A stretch of DNA of 64,000 bases from contig NZ_CP114771.1 in NCBI RefSeq assembly GCF_027366395.1, positions 1,240,001-1,304,000 on the forward strand. The letters run 5' to 3'. The notes beneath the pieces are model-generated. The model did not search any database, was not told the origin of the DNA, and was given only the letters and a program-made list of their open reading frames with translations. This document shows, one piece after another, positions 47,858 through 57,302 of the stretch (positions are counted from its first letter, which is position 1; every line of letters begins with the position of its first letter). Source of the stretch: Endozoicomonas sp. GU-1 (GTDB lineage: Bacteria; Pseudomonadota; Gammaproteobacteria; Pseudomonadales; Endozoicomonadaceae). Both the position numbers and the translations under genes were made by a program.

Positions 47858-49675
47858 ATGAACTCCCCCTTGAATATGCACCTGATCAGCCAGATCCGTG
47901 ATCGTGCCCAGCGCAACCCGGAACATATCGCCATGCGCTTCGTCACTCAAAGCGCTGATCAGGATGCTCATCAGTGGCAGGAAGTCAGCTGGCATCAGCT
48001 CAGCAAAAAGATTGACCAGGCTTCCCGCGCACTGTTAAAGCAAAACCTGCAAGTACAGGCAAAAGTGGGCATATGGTCCCAGAATATGCCTCAGTGGACC
48101 GTAGCCGACCTGGCCTGCCTTCAGGCACGACTGGTTACCGTACCGCTGTACCCCACCAGCACCACCGAACAGGTCAAATACATTCTGGATGAGACAGAAG
48201 CCAGTCTGCTGTTTGTGGGTGAACAGGCACAATACCAAAGTGCACTTGAGTTACTGGCCCGGTCATCCACATTAAAGACCATAGTTATCTTTGACCGCTC
48301 GGTTGATATTAGCAGCTGCCCGCAGGCTATCTACTTTGACGACTTTATCCAGCACGGTGTTGAACCGGCCATTCTTGAAGAAAGGCTGAATTCCCGTTGC
48401 ATGGAAGACCTGTTTACCCTGATCTATACCTCAGGCACCACGGGCGAGCCCAAAGGCGTTATGCTGGACTATGCCAATATGGCAGCCAGCTTCCGTGGCC
48501 ATGACCAGATCATCCACCTGGACAGCCTGGATACCTCGCTGTGCTTCCTGCCGCTGAGCCATATTTTTGAGCGTGCCTGGAGTTTTTACGCCCTTGCCCG
48601 TGGCGTTACCAATGTCTACCTCAAAGAGCCCCAGCAAGTCAGCGAGGCGCTGAAAACCGTTAAGCCGACGGTGCTTTGTGCCGTTCCCAGGTTCTTTGAA
48701 AAAGTCTATACGACCATTCACAGTAGAGTTGCCACAGCCCCCTTTATTCGTCGTATGATTTTTAAAACTGCGGTTAGCATTGGCAACGCCCACATGGAAT
48801 ACCGCCGCAAAGGTGTTGAGGCACCTGCTTATCTGCAGAAGCTCAACCGTATCGCCGACAAAATGGTGTTCAGCAAAATTCGTGCGGGCCTGGGCGGTAA
48901 CATCCGGTTTATGCCCTGTGGCGGCGCTCGTCTTGATGACGACATCAACCGCTTCTTCCATGCCATCGGTATTGATGTGAAATTGGGTTACGGCATGACG
49001 GAAACCGTGGCAACCGTGACCTGTTTCCGTGATACTGACTTTGAATTTGGTTCCTGTGGTATTCCCTTACCGGGCATACAGGTGCGCATCGGTGCAGAAG
49101 GTGAAATTCAGGTTAAAGGCGACAACGTCATGCGCGGCTACTACAAAAAGCCGGAAGAAACTGCAAAAACCTTTACTGCGGACGGCTGGCTGCACACCGG
49201 CGATGCCGGCCTGATTGATGAGAACGGTGCGCTGCGAATGACCGAACGCATCAAGGAGTTGATGAAGACCTCCAACGGTAAATACATCGCACCACAATAC
49301 ATCGAAGGTACGCTGACCAAAGACCGCTTTATCGAACAGATTGCCATTATTGCCGATGCCAGAAACTACGTAACCGCATTGATTGTTCCCGCCTTTGAGG
49401 CTCTGGAAGAACATGCCAAAGCGCTGAACCTGAAATACCAGAACCACAGGGAACTGATTCAGCACAGCAGTATTCAGGAACTGATTCAGGAGCGGGTCAA
49501 TAAAATCCAGCAAGGGCTGGCTAAATTTGAACAGGTGAAGAAATTCACGCTGCTGCCCAAAGAGTTCTCCATCGAACTGGGTGAGATCACGCCAACCCTG
49601 AAACTGCGTCGTAAAATTATCATGAAGCGATTTAAGAAAGAGATTGAGGCCATGTATACTCCCAGCAAGGCCTGA
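47858..49675 (+). CDS. Long-chain acyl-CoA synthetase (AMP-binding)
   Basis: Activates long-chain fatty acids to acyl-CoA via acyl-AMP, about 605 aa, closest to the COG1022/FAA1 type. The P-loop-like motif is LIYTSGTTGEPKGVMLDY, followed by LPLSHIFERAW, GYGMTETVATVTC and the hinge GWLHTGDAGLID, then ERIKELMKTSNGKYIAPQYIE. An in-frame start 33 codons upstream would add an implausible hydrophobic leader; the ATG at 47858 is preferred. A strong terminator follows. Confidence 0.92.
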   Translation: MNSPLNMHLISQIRDRAQRNPEHIAMRFVTQSADQDAHQWQEVSWHQLSKKIDQASRALLKQNLQVQAKVGIWSQNMPQWTVADLACLQARLVTVPLYPTSTTEQVKYILDETEASLLFVGEQAQYQSALELLARSSTLKTIVIFDRSVDISSCPQAIYFDDFIQHGVEPAILEERLNSRCMEDLFTLIYTSGTTGEPKGVMLDYANMAASFRGHDQIIHLDSLDTSLCFLPLSHIFERAWSFYALARGVTNVYLKEPQQVSEALKTVKPTVLCAVPRFFEKVYTTIHSRVATAPFIRRMIFKTAVSIGNAHMEYRRKGVEAPAYLQKLNRIADKMVFSKIRAGLGGNIRFMPCGGARLDDDINRFFHAIGIDVKLGYGMTETVATVTCFRDTDFEFGSCGIPLPGIQVRIGAEGEIQVKGDNVMRGYYKKPEETAKTFTADGWLHTGDAGLIDENGALRMTERIKELMKTSNGKYIAPQYIEGTLTKDRFIEQIAIIADARNYVTALIVPAFEALEEHAKALNLKYQNHRELIQHSSIQELIQERVNKIQQGLAKFEQVKKFTLLPKEFSIELGEITPTLKLRRKIIMKRFKKEIEAMYTPSKA

Positions 49676-49699
49676 TGACTGATTGAAAACATCACAGCA

Positions 49700-49727
49700 A
49701 AGGCATCCAAACGGATGCCTTTTTTTA
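49700..49727 (+). terminator. Intrinsic terminator of the acyl-CoA ligase gene
   Basis: AGGCATCC-AAAC-GGATGCCT makes an 8-bp stem, followed by seven T. It lies 25 bases after the ligase stop. This is a textbook rho-independent terminator. Confidence 0.9.
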
Positions 49728-49737
49728 ACGCTTTGTT

Positions 49738-49893
49738 TACCGGCCGACACACGTCCAGCAACGCATCATTCAATGAATGATAAAATTTCACCACACCTTC
49801 CGCAGGCTCAACACCGTCACGACGAGCATTGTAATTAACTGGTCAATAACCGGGCATGGCGCTTCCTGTACTGTTCAATCAAGGTTGTTGCTA
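49738..49893 (-). pseudogene. Degraded duplicate of the sulP 3' end
   Basis: This stretch is clearly similar to 50792-50957, the end of the intact sulP gene: both contain CGTCCAGCAACGCATCA, then GATAAAATTTCACCAC, AGGCTCAACACC and a CTTCCTG.ACTGTTCAATCAA block. It lacks part of the middle and has no full frame. Only the last STAS-domain residues (VKFY.SL.DALLD) can be read on the minus strand. The two copies flank the LPS-kinase-like gene. Confidence 0.75.
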
Positions 49894-49961
49894 TGACAGC
49901 AGCTTGCTAGACTCCGCATCTAAGCAAATATAACAAGAAACGCGCAGAAGGAAGCCGACTG

Positions 49962-50669
49962 TTGTTCTCAGGAACTTATTTTCATATTGAAGAGCGCTAC
50001 CGGCCACGCCTGGAGCAGCTGGGTATTACTTCTTTTGGAAAAGCGATGACGTTGCCATTAGGTGATGTGCTGGAAAAAGAGTTATCCAGAGAGAGTCGTC
50101 GTATCAAACAGAGTGGGCAAGTTGCTTACTTGAAACGACAGTTTATTGTTTCGAAAAGATTGTGCCTTGAGAGCAATATGCTGCTGCACAAAGCTTACAC
50201 CCCTGCTGTTAATGAAGCTATTTATATCAAACGGCTCAAATTCCATGATTTTCAGGTCATGGACGTGATGGCAGTGGGGGAGCGCCGGAAAAATGGTTTT
50301 CCTTTCGAAGGTTTTATTCTTGTGGATGAGGTTCCCGGTTATCAGCTGGACCGGTATCTGACCGATACTGAGGACGAAAAGATTACTCATGACCTTCTGA
50401 CAGCCTATGGCACATTGATTGCCAGACTTCACCAGCAGGGTTTCTTTGCGCCATTGCGAGTGAAAGATGTAATTATTCGCGATGTGGAACGATGTGAGCT
50501 GGTTATGATCGACCGGGAAATCCGTAACCCATATCCACGTATGCATACAAAAAGCAGGGCCCAGCGCTCGCTTAGAGATGGCTTTCGTCGTACAAGGCGA
50601 GAGTTCAGGAAATTTAATGATGATATGGAAGCGATCATCATGAGTGCATACCAGAGACAGTGGAGATAA
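49962..50669 (+). CDS. LPS-kinase-like (InaA/RfaP type) protein, possibly inactive
   Basis: A 235-aa protein with a fold pattern like Kdo/heptose kinases: GFILVDEVPGYQLDRYL as hinge, LLTAYGTLIARLHQQGFF and CELVMIDRE. The expected catalytic H.D after the LHQQG helix reads FAPL, so activity is doubtful. It begins with TTG after AAGGAAG; the first ATG (50047) would cut into the domain. It lies between the degraded and intact sulP ends. Confidence 0.55.
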   Translation: MFSGTYFHIEERYRPRLEQLGITSFGKAMTLPLGDVLEKELSRESRRIKQSGQVAYLKRQFIVSKRLCLESNMLLHKAYTPAVNEAIYIKRLKFHDFQVMDVMAVGERRKNGFPFEGFILVDEVPGYQLDRYLTDTEDEKITHDLLTAYGTLIARLHQQGFFAPLRVKDVIIRDVERCELVMIDREIRNPYPRMHTKSRAQRSLRDGFRRTRREFRKFNDDMEAIIMSAYQRQWR

Positions 50670-50802
50670 ACCGTTCAACTGGCATGGCAGGAATCCTTCC
50701 CGGACTCCACTGTTTTAATAGCAGACAGGAAGGACAGCCATGCCCCATCAGGTGAATTTAACCGTCAAACATCGCATGACATTATTATTAATACCGGCCG
50801 AC

Positions 50803-52518
50803 TCACCCGTCCAGCAACGCATCACTCAATGAAGGATAAAATTTCACCACGCCTTCTACAGGCTCAACACCGGCCCGGGCCAGGTTTTTTAATGGCTGGA
50901 ACTGTAATTCACTGATCAATAGCCGGGTATGGTGCTTCCTGCACTGTTCAATCAATCGCGTGAGGGCCGAGAGACCGCCCGCATCCAGCAGATAGACATT
51001 TTCCATCTGTAAAATAATCGTATGTTTATCCTGGCTTAAACGACTGATCTCTCCAAAAACATGATCAGCAGCGGCAAAAAACAGCGGCCCCTCGATGCGC
51101 AGGACGGCCGTTGTTGGCGCTACTGGCGTGTCCACATAGCGTTTGTCCCTGGTGATATCCCTGACCTGGATCATCTCAGCGACTTCTTTCATAAACAGCA
51201 ATGCGGCCAGTACCACACCAATGCTGATGGCAATGACCATATCAAAGACAACCGTCAGGAAAAAGCAGACCAGAAAAACCAGCACATCACTGCGCGGAGC
51301 CGTTTTCAACAGGTGCACCGCTTTAGGTGCTTCGCTCATGTTCCAGGCAACCACCAGCAGCAAAGCAGCCATCGCAGACATGGGAATACAGGCAAGAATA
51401 CCGGTCAGTGCTACCAGCGCCAGCAGCACAACCAGGGCATGGACCATCCCTGCTACCGGGCTCTGTGCCCCGGCCTTGACGTTGGCGGCTGATCGGGCAA
51501 TGGCGGCAGTGGCTGGAATCCCGCCAAAGAATGGCGCAACCATGTTGCCAATGCCTTGCCCTAACAGCTCACTGTTTGCACTGTGCCGTTTACCCGTCAT
51601 GCCATCCAGCACGACGGCACACAACAGCGATTCGATAGCCCCGAGCATGGCAATGGCAAAAGCGGAAGGAAGCAGGGCCTGAACCAGTGACCAGCTGATA
51701 CCGGATGGCTGACCATCGACACCCGCCTGCATCCACGGCCAGGCAAACTCGGGAAGGACCGGAGGAATCCCCATACCCATGGAGCCATCAGGTAGCAGGT
51801 ATTGGAATCGGCTACCAATCGTTTCAACATCGAAACCATAATGGCCCATTATCAGAGCGAGTAAACTGCCAATAATCACCGCCGGTAAATGAGCGGGAAT
51901 GGGCAACCTTAACCGGGGCCACAACAACATCACGGCCAGTGTCACGTTGGCAATCAGCAGGCTTGGCCAATGGGTGCTGCCCACTCCATTGACCAGAACT
52001 GTTACTTTTTCCCAATAGTGCTCAGGCATGGCACTGATGGTCATACCAAAGAAATCTTTCAGCTGCAGTGTGGCAATTACAACACCAATACCAGCGGTAA
52101 ATCCCAGTGTGATCGACTCCGGTATATACTGAATCAGACGTCCAAGGCGCATGAGAGCCATCAGCACCAGAATGATGCCTGACATAACCGTTGCCAGCAG
52201 CAAGCCAGCAAGACCGAATGTTTCTGCAATAGGAAATAACAGCACCACAAAGGCAGCGGTGGGGCCGGATATGCTGTAACGGGACCCGCCCAGCAAGGCG
52301 ATAATAAATCCGCTGATGATCGCCGTGTAAAGACCGTACTGTGGCGCAACACCACTGGCAATGGCCAGCGCCATGGATAATGGGATGGCAATAATTCCGA
52401 CGGTTAGTCCCGCCAGCAGGTCGCTGGCAAAACGTTTGCCGGTGTACTTGTCGGCAATGCAGGCCTGACTAAGGGCATGGCAAAGCTTCAGTGACAACAG
52501 ATGGGCTCGATGTGGCAC
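50803..52518 (-). CDS. SulP-family anion transporter with STAS domain
   Basis: Secondary transporter for sulfate, bicarbonate or similar anions, 571 aa. The N-terminal signature FASDLLAGLTVGIIAIPLSMALAIASG is followed by about a dozen hydrophobic segments and a C-terminal STAS domain (about 450-560; TTAVLRIEGPLFFAAADHVF, IILQMENVYLLDAGGLSAL). The substrate cannot be fixed from sequence. A partial copy of its 3' end lies about 1 kb away. Confidence 0.93.
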   Translation of the reverse strand: MPHRAHLLSLKLCHALSQACIADKYTGKRFASDLLAGLTVGIIAIPLSMALAIASGVAPQYGLYTAIISGFIIALLGGSRYSISGPTAAFVVLLFPIAETFGLAGLLLATVMSGIILVLMALMRLGRLIQYIPESITLGFTAGIGVVIATLQLKDFFGMTISAMPEHYWEKVTVLVNGVGSTHWPSLLIANVTLAVMLLWPRLRLPIPAHLPAVIIGSLLALIMGHYGFDVETIGSRFQYLLPDGSMGMGIPPVLPEFAWPWMQAGVDGQPSGISWSLVQALLPSAFAIAMLGAIESLLCAVVLDGMTGKRHSANSELLGQGIGNMVAPFFGGIPATAAIARSAANVKAGAQSPVAGMVHALVVLLALVALTGILACIPMSAMAALLLVVAWNMSEAPKAVHLLKTAPRSDVLVFLVCFFLTVVFDMVIAISIGVVLAALLFMKEVAEMIQVRDITRDKRYVDTPVAPTTAVLRIEGPLFFAAADHVFGEISRLSQDKHTIILQMENVYLLDAGGLSALTRLIEQCRKHHTRLLISELQFQPLKNLARAGVEPVEGVVKFYPSLSDALLDG

Positions 52519-52787
52519 GATAATGGCCTGTTCAAGAGAAGAGGAAGAAGAAAGGCGCAGTATAATATGCCTAAATCCAGATAGCGGCTATGTGTATTAT
52601 GTGCTGCAAAAGATTTTCCTTCTCACTGGACAGCGGCAGGAACCATTGCTGAACACGATGGCCAACCGGGCTACCTGCTGGCCATTAGCGGCGGACTGAC
52701 TCCCTCACGCATCGTGCGAACCTGAATCAACCGCCCCATTGTGATTGTATCACTGCCCCGGAACAGTGATAGCACTACTAAACAAAC

Positions 52788-54422
52788 TCAATATTCAACA
52801 CCAGAACCAGCGTTTACACTGTGCAGGAATTGAATGATAGCTTGGTAAGGTTCAATCTTATCGATAGCGGCTAAGTCATTCAGGTGATCCACACGATAAA
52901 TTGCCCTGTCGAGAAGCACTTTTGCAACTTTAAGAGGGGTATGTACTGCAGTATTGAGGGCATTAACATCAGCATTTGCAGCAATCAGGCGTTCAACAAT
53001 CTCTGGCTGACAATTTTCAACTGCAATGTGAAGAGGGGTACCCCCGTTTGTTGAATTTGTTTTATATCTGTCAAACGCTTTATCGGGGGGGAACGGGATC
53101 TCCCCGTCTGAGACACAGGCATTGACATTAGCGTTTCCGTCAATCAAGAGCTGAACAATGGATGACTCACCTTTTTTAACCGCAAGATGGAGGGCGGTCC
53201 ACCTATATTCTCCCATAGTGGCATTGACATCAGCATTTGCTGCAATCAGCGTTGCAACGCTTTCAGGCTGGCATTCGCAGACTGCACGGTAAAGTGGAGT
53301 CATACCACGATCGTTAAGGCCGTTAACGTCAGCGCCTCTGGTAATCATGGCTTTGATAATATCTGTCTGACCGCATTCAACCGACCGGAAAAAGACGAGC
53401 TGACTGGACCCCAGGCATTGAAGTTTATGAAGAGCAACCCCCCCGGTATTGGCCGACAATTTGTCGAATAAAGCCCAGTCATTGATTTCAATCAATGCAC
53501 TAAGTAGCTCTGCACGTGCCCCTTCGCAGGGGGCCTCAGTATCACAAGTTGCATTGGCTAAAGAACAAATTATGGATTTCGTCAGTTTCCCCTCACTTTT
53601 TGCCCAGCTGAGCAGTGTCTTGCCTTCACCAATGAGTACTTCGATGTCGGCACCGGCAACGACCAGATCGTTAACAGCCTGTTCCTGCCCGGCTTCAATG
53701 GCACAGTGCAGGGGAGTTTTCCCGTAGCTTGTTATTTGCGCATCGCTTCCATGGTATTCGAGAGTGGATCCCAAAGGGAGGCCCTGCCACTTTTCCACCG
53801 AAGCCAATAAAACGTTCCAATCCCGCCTGTCTTGGATTTGACTGGGCGTTTCCATCACATTTGCCTGGTAATTGATATTTGCACCATTTTCAAGCAAGAA
53901 CCAGATGGTATCGAGATGCCCGAATTGCGCCGCAAAATGGAGTGGAGTCATACCTCTTGTGAGGGCGTTGACGTTAGCACCATGGCGGACAAGTTGCTCT
54001 AAAGTCGCTACATCACCTTTGATGGCAGCGCTATGGAGGGGAGTTAGCCCATCTTCGGTGCTGTCATTGACATTTACCCCGAGGGCAAGCAGGCCACTGA
54101 TCGCATCAGGCCGACCTTTTGCAGCTGCCACCAGGAGCGGCGTCTCATCAGGTGATAAACAATGGGTAACGCTATGATTGCATCCCGGGCAAGTGGTATT
54201 CTTTGGGACTTCCAGAAATTCTTCAATGCACATCTTATGGTAGCTATGGGTACAGGGAAACATAACAACAGTACGCTGATTACCCAGATTGCCAAAACAG
54301 AAATTGCATTTTTCAATTTCCGGATTATCCGCTTTAAAGACTACTGAATCAGCGGGTGTCATCACGCCCTGCAGAGAGACGTTTAATTCTAAGCCATGCA
54401 TAACTTTTAACTCATGTTGCAT
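52788..54422 (-). CDS. RING-H2 finger and ankyrin-repeat protein, putative E3 ubiquitin ligase effector
   Basis: About 544 aa. A complete RING-H2 pattern lies near the N-terminus: C39-X2-C42-X14-C57-X-H59-X2-H62-X2-C65-X12-C78-X2-C81. It is followed by roughly a dozen ankyrin units (from about 90, e.g. TPLHSAAIKGDVATLEQLV) with some gaps. RING-H2 domains recruit ubiquitin-loaded E2 enzymes in eukaryotes; bacteria lack ubiquitin, so the protein is probably delivered into host cells, with ankyrins choosing the target. No secretion signal is readable. The start is uncertain: TTG at 54461 and ATG at 54422 are in frame without strong ribosome sites. Confidence 0.8.
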   Translation of the reverse strand: MQHELKVMHGLELNVSLQGVMTPADSVVFKADNPEIEKCNFCFGNLGNQRTVVMFPCTHSYHKMCIEEFLEVPKNTTCPGCNHSVTHCLSPDETPLLVAAAKGRPDAISGLLALGVNVNDSTEDGLTPLHSAAIKGDVATLEQLVRHGANVNALTRGMTPLHFAAQFGHLDTIWFLLENGANINYQANVMETPSQIQDRRDWNVLLASVEKWQGLPLGSTLEYHGSDAQITSYGKTPLHCAIEAGQEQAVNDLVVAGADIEVLIGEGKTLLSWAKSEGKLTKSIICSLANATCDTEAPCEGARAELLSALIEINDWALFDKLSANTGGVALHKLQCLGSSQLVFFRSVECGQTDIIKAMITRGADVNGLNDRGMTPLYRAVCECQPESVATLIAANADVNATMGEYRWTALHLAVKKGESSIVQLLIDGNANVNACVSDGEIPFPPDKAFDRYKTNSTNGGTPLHIAVENCQPEIVERLIAANADVNALNTAVHTPLKVAKVLLDRAIYRVDHLNDLAAIDKIEPYQAIIQFLHSVNAGSGVEY

Positions 54423-54814
54423 TAGTGAAGTTTGAACGACAGTACGTAAAATACTGGACAATCGACCAAATGGTATTGTGTTTGTCCATTAAATGACGCA
54501 AAAGTTCCCGTTCAATATTTCTTTTCTAATTAAGCAGGTAAGCAGCATGCCTGTATTAAACGAATAAAATGAACCGTGCGGCATCTTATTGCTGTGCAGA
54601 TTCTTACATTCTCTCTTTGACGTGTTGGTTGACCATTTTGTGTTTTCATTACCAAAACCATTGATTGCGTCATTATATTGATCATTTTCGCCCTATCCCG
54701 GCATCAAATCACAAAGCGTTGGTTTTATTGACTACAGTTAGTACTTATCAAGTCCAAAGGAATGCTGGAGAAATACTATGGATAGCTCGAGAGTTGCTGG
54801 TTCGACACTACAAA
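54423..54814. other. Intergenic region before coiled-coil gene
   Basis: 392 bases, divergent promoters expected but none clear. It contains the ATG at 54777 with a GGAG ribosome site, which probably is the true original start of the coiled-coil gene in a shifted frame. Confidence 0.4.
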
Positions 54815-56071
54815 ATGTTCATACCGCCATCCGATGCTTCTATCAACGGTGCCACTCCCGTTAAAAAATCCTTTCTGGGTAAGTTAGTGACAACCTTTAA
54901 AGGTACGAAAGAGCCAGGTCTGAGCAGGGCTAATGACACTGATTATCTATCTAAACCAAAGAAAGTAATTACAAAGTTGTTTAGCCGAAAAATCCAACAA
55001 ACCAATTGGGGAAGGGTAAATTATTTTCAACAGCAGAGAGTCAGTAAAATACCAGGTCAAGATGGAAAATCAGACTCAGTAAATTCCGCAAAGGCATACA
55101 ATGAACTGGTTTCTAAAGTAAAAGAAAGTAAGAAAGAAGTTGAGGCACTTGAGAATAAGGTCAAAGAGTTTGAAAGTTCATATTCAGATGCTTTGAAATT
55201 ATTTAATAAAGGCAATTTTAATGATAAAGACCTAGAGAAAGTAAAAAATCTGAAAATCCCAACCAATAGCGGTTCTGAAAACATAAAAATACACTCAAGC
55301 AGTCAGGGCCAGATAAAATCACAAGTCAATAATATTAAAGAGCAATTCCAGAACTCCGAAACACAGGATTGTTTTAACAAGCACTGTGATAATAAGGACA
55401 AGTTGACTGAAACAAAAGAGGCTCTCCGCAAGCTGGAAGAACAGATTTCCTCTGCTTACGGTAAGATAAGCAGGGAACTGGGCGCGGCAGCGAGCAAAGA
55501 ATATCAACAGGAAATGGCAAATGCCAAAAAGGCAATGGAAACTGACATAGCGAAGCAAGAAGCAGATTATAAAAATAGAATTGCAGAACTTAAGCAGAGT
55601 TATCACCAGAATATTGAAAAAGGGGGTCAGAAAGCGGTTCATGTTAATTCCAGTCTGGATAAGTACAAGGCGAACAAGAATCTGTTCAAGGATCGAAAAG
55701 AGAAAAATATTGACAACGCAAAAAAGGCTTACAAAGTTCGTATGGAAGAAATCAAGAAAGCTCGCGCCACGAACCGACAAGTTGCACAAAACTTAATCAA
55801 ACCAAAACAAGCCACAGCACCATCTGTCATGCCCGTGGATATGGAAAATGGGGCCAGCAAACTGTTAGAAAAATTCAACACTCCTGGTTATATAGAAGGT
55901 GAGCAATGGCAGGATGATATCAAAGCAATCCTTGATCGTGGTGATTTTGATGGTTTGGAAACTGTCGAAAAAACTCTAACACAGTGGCAAGCAAACCAGA
56001 GCCAGAGTGCTTTCAAAGAAGTATTGAAATTTATTAAGCTTGAGAGAGCTATCAAATTGGCTCGCCGATGA
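54815..56071 (+). CDS. Coiled-coil protein, putative effector (N-terminal frameshift likely)
   Basis: About 418 aa from the ATG at 54815; the frame opens further upstream (54665) without a good start. Long charged helices dominate, for example SKVKESKKEVEALENKVKEF and MANAKKAMETDIAKQEADY, so it is an elongated coiled coil. No family is recognised. An upstream ATG at 54777 with GGAG at the right distance encodes MDSSRVAGSTLQNVHT in another frame, a natural-looking start; one missing or extra base near 54820-54835 would join it to PSDASINGATPVKKS. Lys-rich and soluble, it resembles other effector-like genes here. A clear terminator follows. Confidence 0.65.
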   Translation: MFIPPSDASINGATPVKKSFLGKLVTTFKGTKEPGLSRANDTDYLSKPKKVITKLFSRKIQQTNWGRVNYFQQQRVSKIPGQDGKSDSVNSAKAYNELVSKVKESKKEVEALENKVKEFESSYSDALKLFNKGNFNDKDLEKVKNLKIPTNSGSENIKIHSSSQGQIKSQVNNIKEQFQNSETQDCFNKHCDNKDKLTETKEALRKLEEQISSAYGKISRELGAAASKEYQQEMANAKKAMETDIAKQEADYKNRIAELKQSYHQNIEKGGQKAVHVNSSLDKYKANKNLFKDRKEKNIDNAKKAYKVRMEEIKKARATNRQVAQNLIKPKQATAPSVMPVDMENGASKLLEKFNTPGYIEGEQWQDDIKAILDRGDFDGLETVEKTLTQWQANQSQSAFKEVLKFIKLERAIKLARR

Positions 56072-56113
56072 TCTGAAAGTCCTGTCCGTGTAAAGACTCA
56101 GCATGAACATTCA

Positions 56114-56145
56114 GGCCAGTGTCCAGTTCGGTTACTGGCCTTTTT
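56114..56145 (+). terminator. Intrinsic terminator after coiled-coil gene
   Basis: GGCCAGT (56114-56120) pairs with ACTGGCC (56134-56140), followed by five T. It lies between the convergent coiled-coil and aroC stops. Confidence 0.75.
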
Positions 56146-56151
56146 GGTGCT

Positions 56152-57234
56152 TTACACAACCGGTATCGGACTAACGACATCGGCATTCTGTGCCCGGTGC
56201 CGCAGAAAATGATCCATCAGGGTAATCGCCATCATCGCTTCAGCAATGGGTACTGCACGAATACCTACGCAGGGATCATGGCGCCCCTTGGTGACGACCT
56301 CCACCGGCTCGCCCTGACTATTAATCGACTTTCCTGAGGTGGTAATACTGGATGTTGGCTTCAGGGCAATATGAGCAACCACGTCCTGCCCGGTACTGAT
56401 ACCGCCCAGGGTGCCACCCGCATGGTTGGAAAGGAAGCCATCCGGGGTAATCTCATCCCGGTGTTCTGTACCTTTCTGGCTGACACTGGCAAACCCGTCA
56501 CCTATTTCAACGCCTTTGACCGCATTAATGCTCATCAGTGAATGGGCCAGATCCGCATCAAGGCGGTCAAAAACCGGTTCACCAAGCCCTGGCGGAACAC
56601 CGGTCGCCATCACGGAAACACGAGCGCCCACGGAGTTACCTTCGGCACGAAGGCTGGTAATCAACGCTTCCATTTCCGGGACTTTGTCCGCATCTGGCGA
56701 GAAGAACGGGTTGTTTCTCACTTCATCCCAGTCCAGCTTCTCGACCTGAATATCGCCGATCCGGGACAGCCAGCCAAACACTTCAATCCCCCTGGACAGC
56801 AGGAACTTGCGTGCAATAGCGCCAGCCGCCACTCGCATGGCCGTTTCCCTGGCGGATGAACGGCCACCACCGCGATAATCCCGGACACCGTATTTATGGG
56901 CATAGGTGTAATCCGCATGACCGGGTCTGAACAGATCCTTGATATTGGAGTAATCCCTGGAGCGTTGGTCCTGGTTTTCAATTAACAGGCCGATGGGGGT
57001 ACCGGTAGTCACCCCTTCAAAAACGCCGGAGAGGATTCTGACCTGATCCGGCTCACGACGCTGGGTGGTGAATTTGGAGGTACCGGGCTTACGACGATCC
57101 AGGTCAACCTGAAGATCCGCTTCTGTTAAGGGCAACCCCGGGGGGCAACCGTCAACAATACAGCCCAGTGCCAGACCGTGGGATTCACCAAAGGTAGTTA
57201 CCTTGAACAATTGTCCTATACTATTTCCTGCCAT
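56152..57234 (-). CDS. aroC: Chorismate synthase
   Basis: Last common step of the shikimate pathway, EPSP to chorismate, FMN-dependent. It is 360 aa and starts [20 protein letters not shown]. The signatures [21 protein letters not shown] and [13 protein letters not shown] are intact. It lies just downstream of prmB, as in E. coli. Confidence 0.98.
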   Translation of the reverse strand: MAGNSIGQLFKVTTFGESHGLALGCIVDGCPPGLPLTEADLQVDLDRRKPGTSKFTTQRREPDQVRILSGVFEGVTTGTPIGLLIENQDQRSRDYSNIKDLFRPGHADYTYAHKYGVRDYRGGGRSSARETAMRVAAGAIARKFLLSRGIEVFGWLSRIGDIQVEKLDWDEVRNNPFFSPDADKVPEMEALITSLRAEGNSVGARVSVMATGVPPGLGEPVFDRLDADLAHSLMSINAVKGVEIGDGFASVSQKGTEHRDEITPDGFLSNHAGGTLGGISTGQDVVAHIALKPTSSITTSGKSINSQGEPVEVVTKGRHDPCVGIRAVPIAEAMMAITLMDHFLRHRAQNADVVSPIPVV

Positions 57235-57280
57235 ACTTGAGCGATCTCATTGTTATTTTCAGAAAATTCCCAAAATGGCT

Positions 57281-57302
57281 AAAAGCCCCTTACAGGGCTT
57301 TT
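57281..57302 (-). terminator. Hairpin overlapping the prmB stop
   Basis: AAAAGCCC (57281-57288) and GGGCTTTT (57295-57302) form a stem whose loop contains the prmB stop codon. On the minus strand it ends in TTTT, so it may reduce read-through into aroC. Confidence 0.55.

Noticed and set aside
52612-52725. Short protein-like stretch (38 codons) upstream of sulP ending in SRIVRT
   Set aside because: No start codon or ribosome site and no recognisable family; possibly a relic but too short to support.
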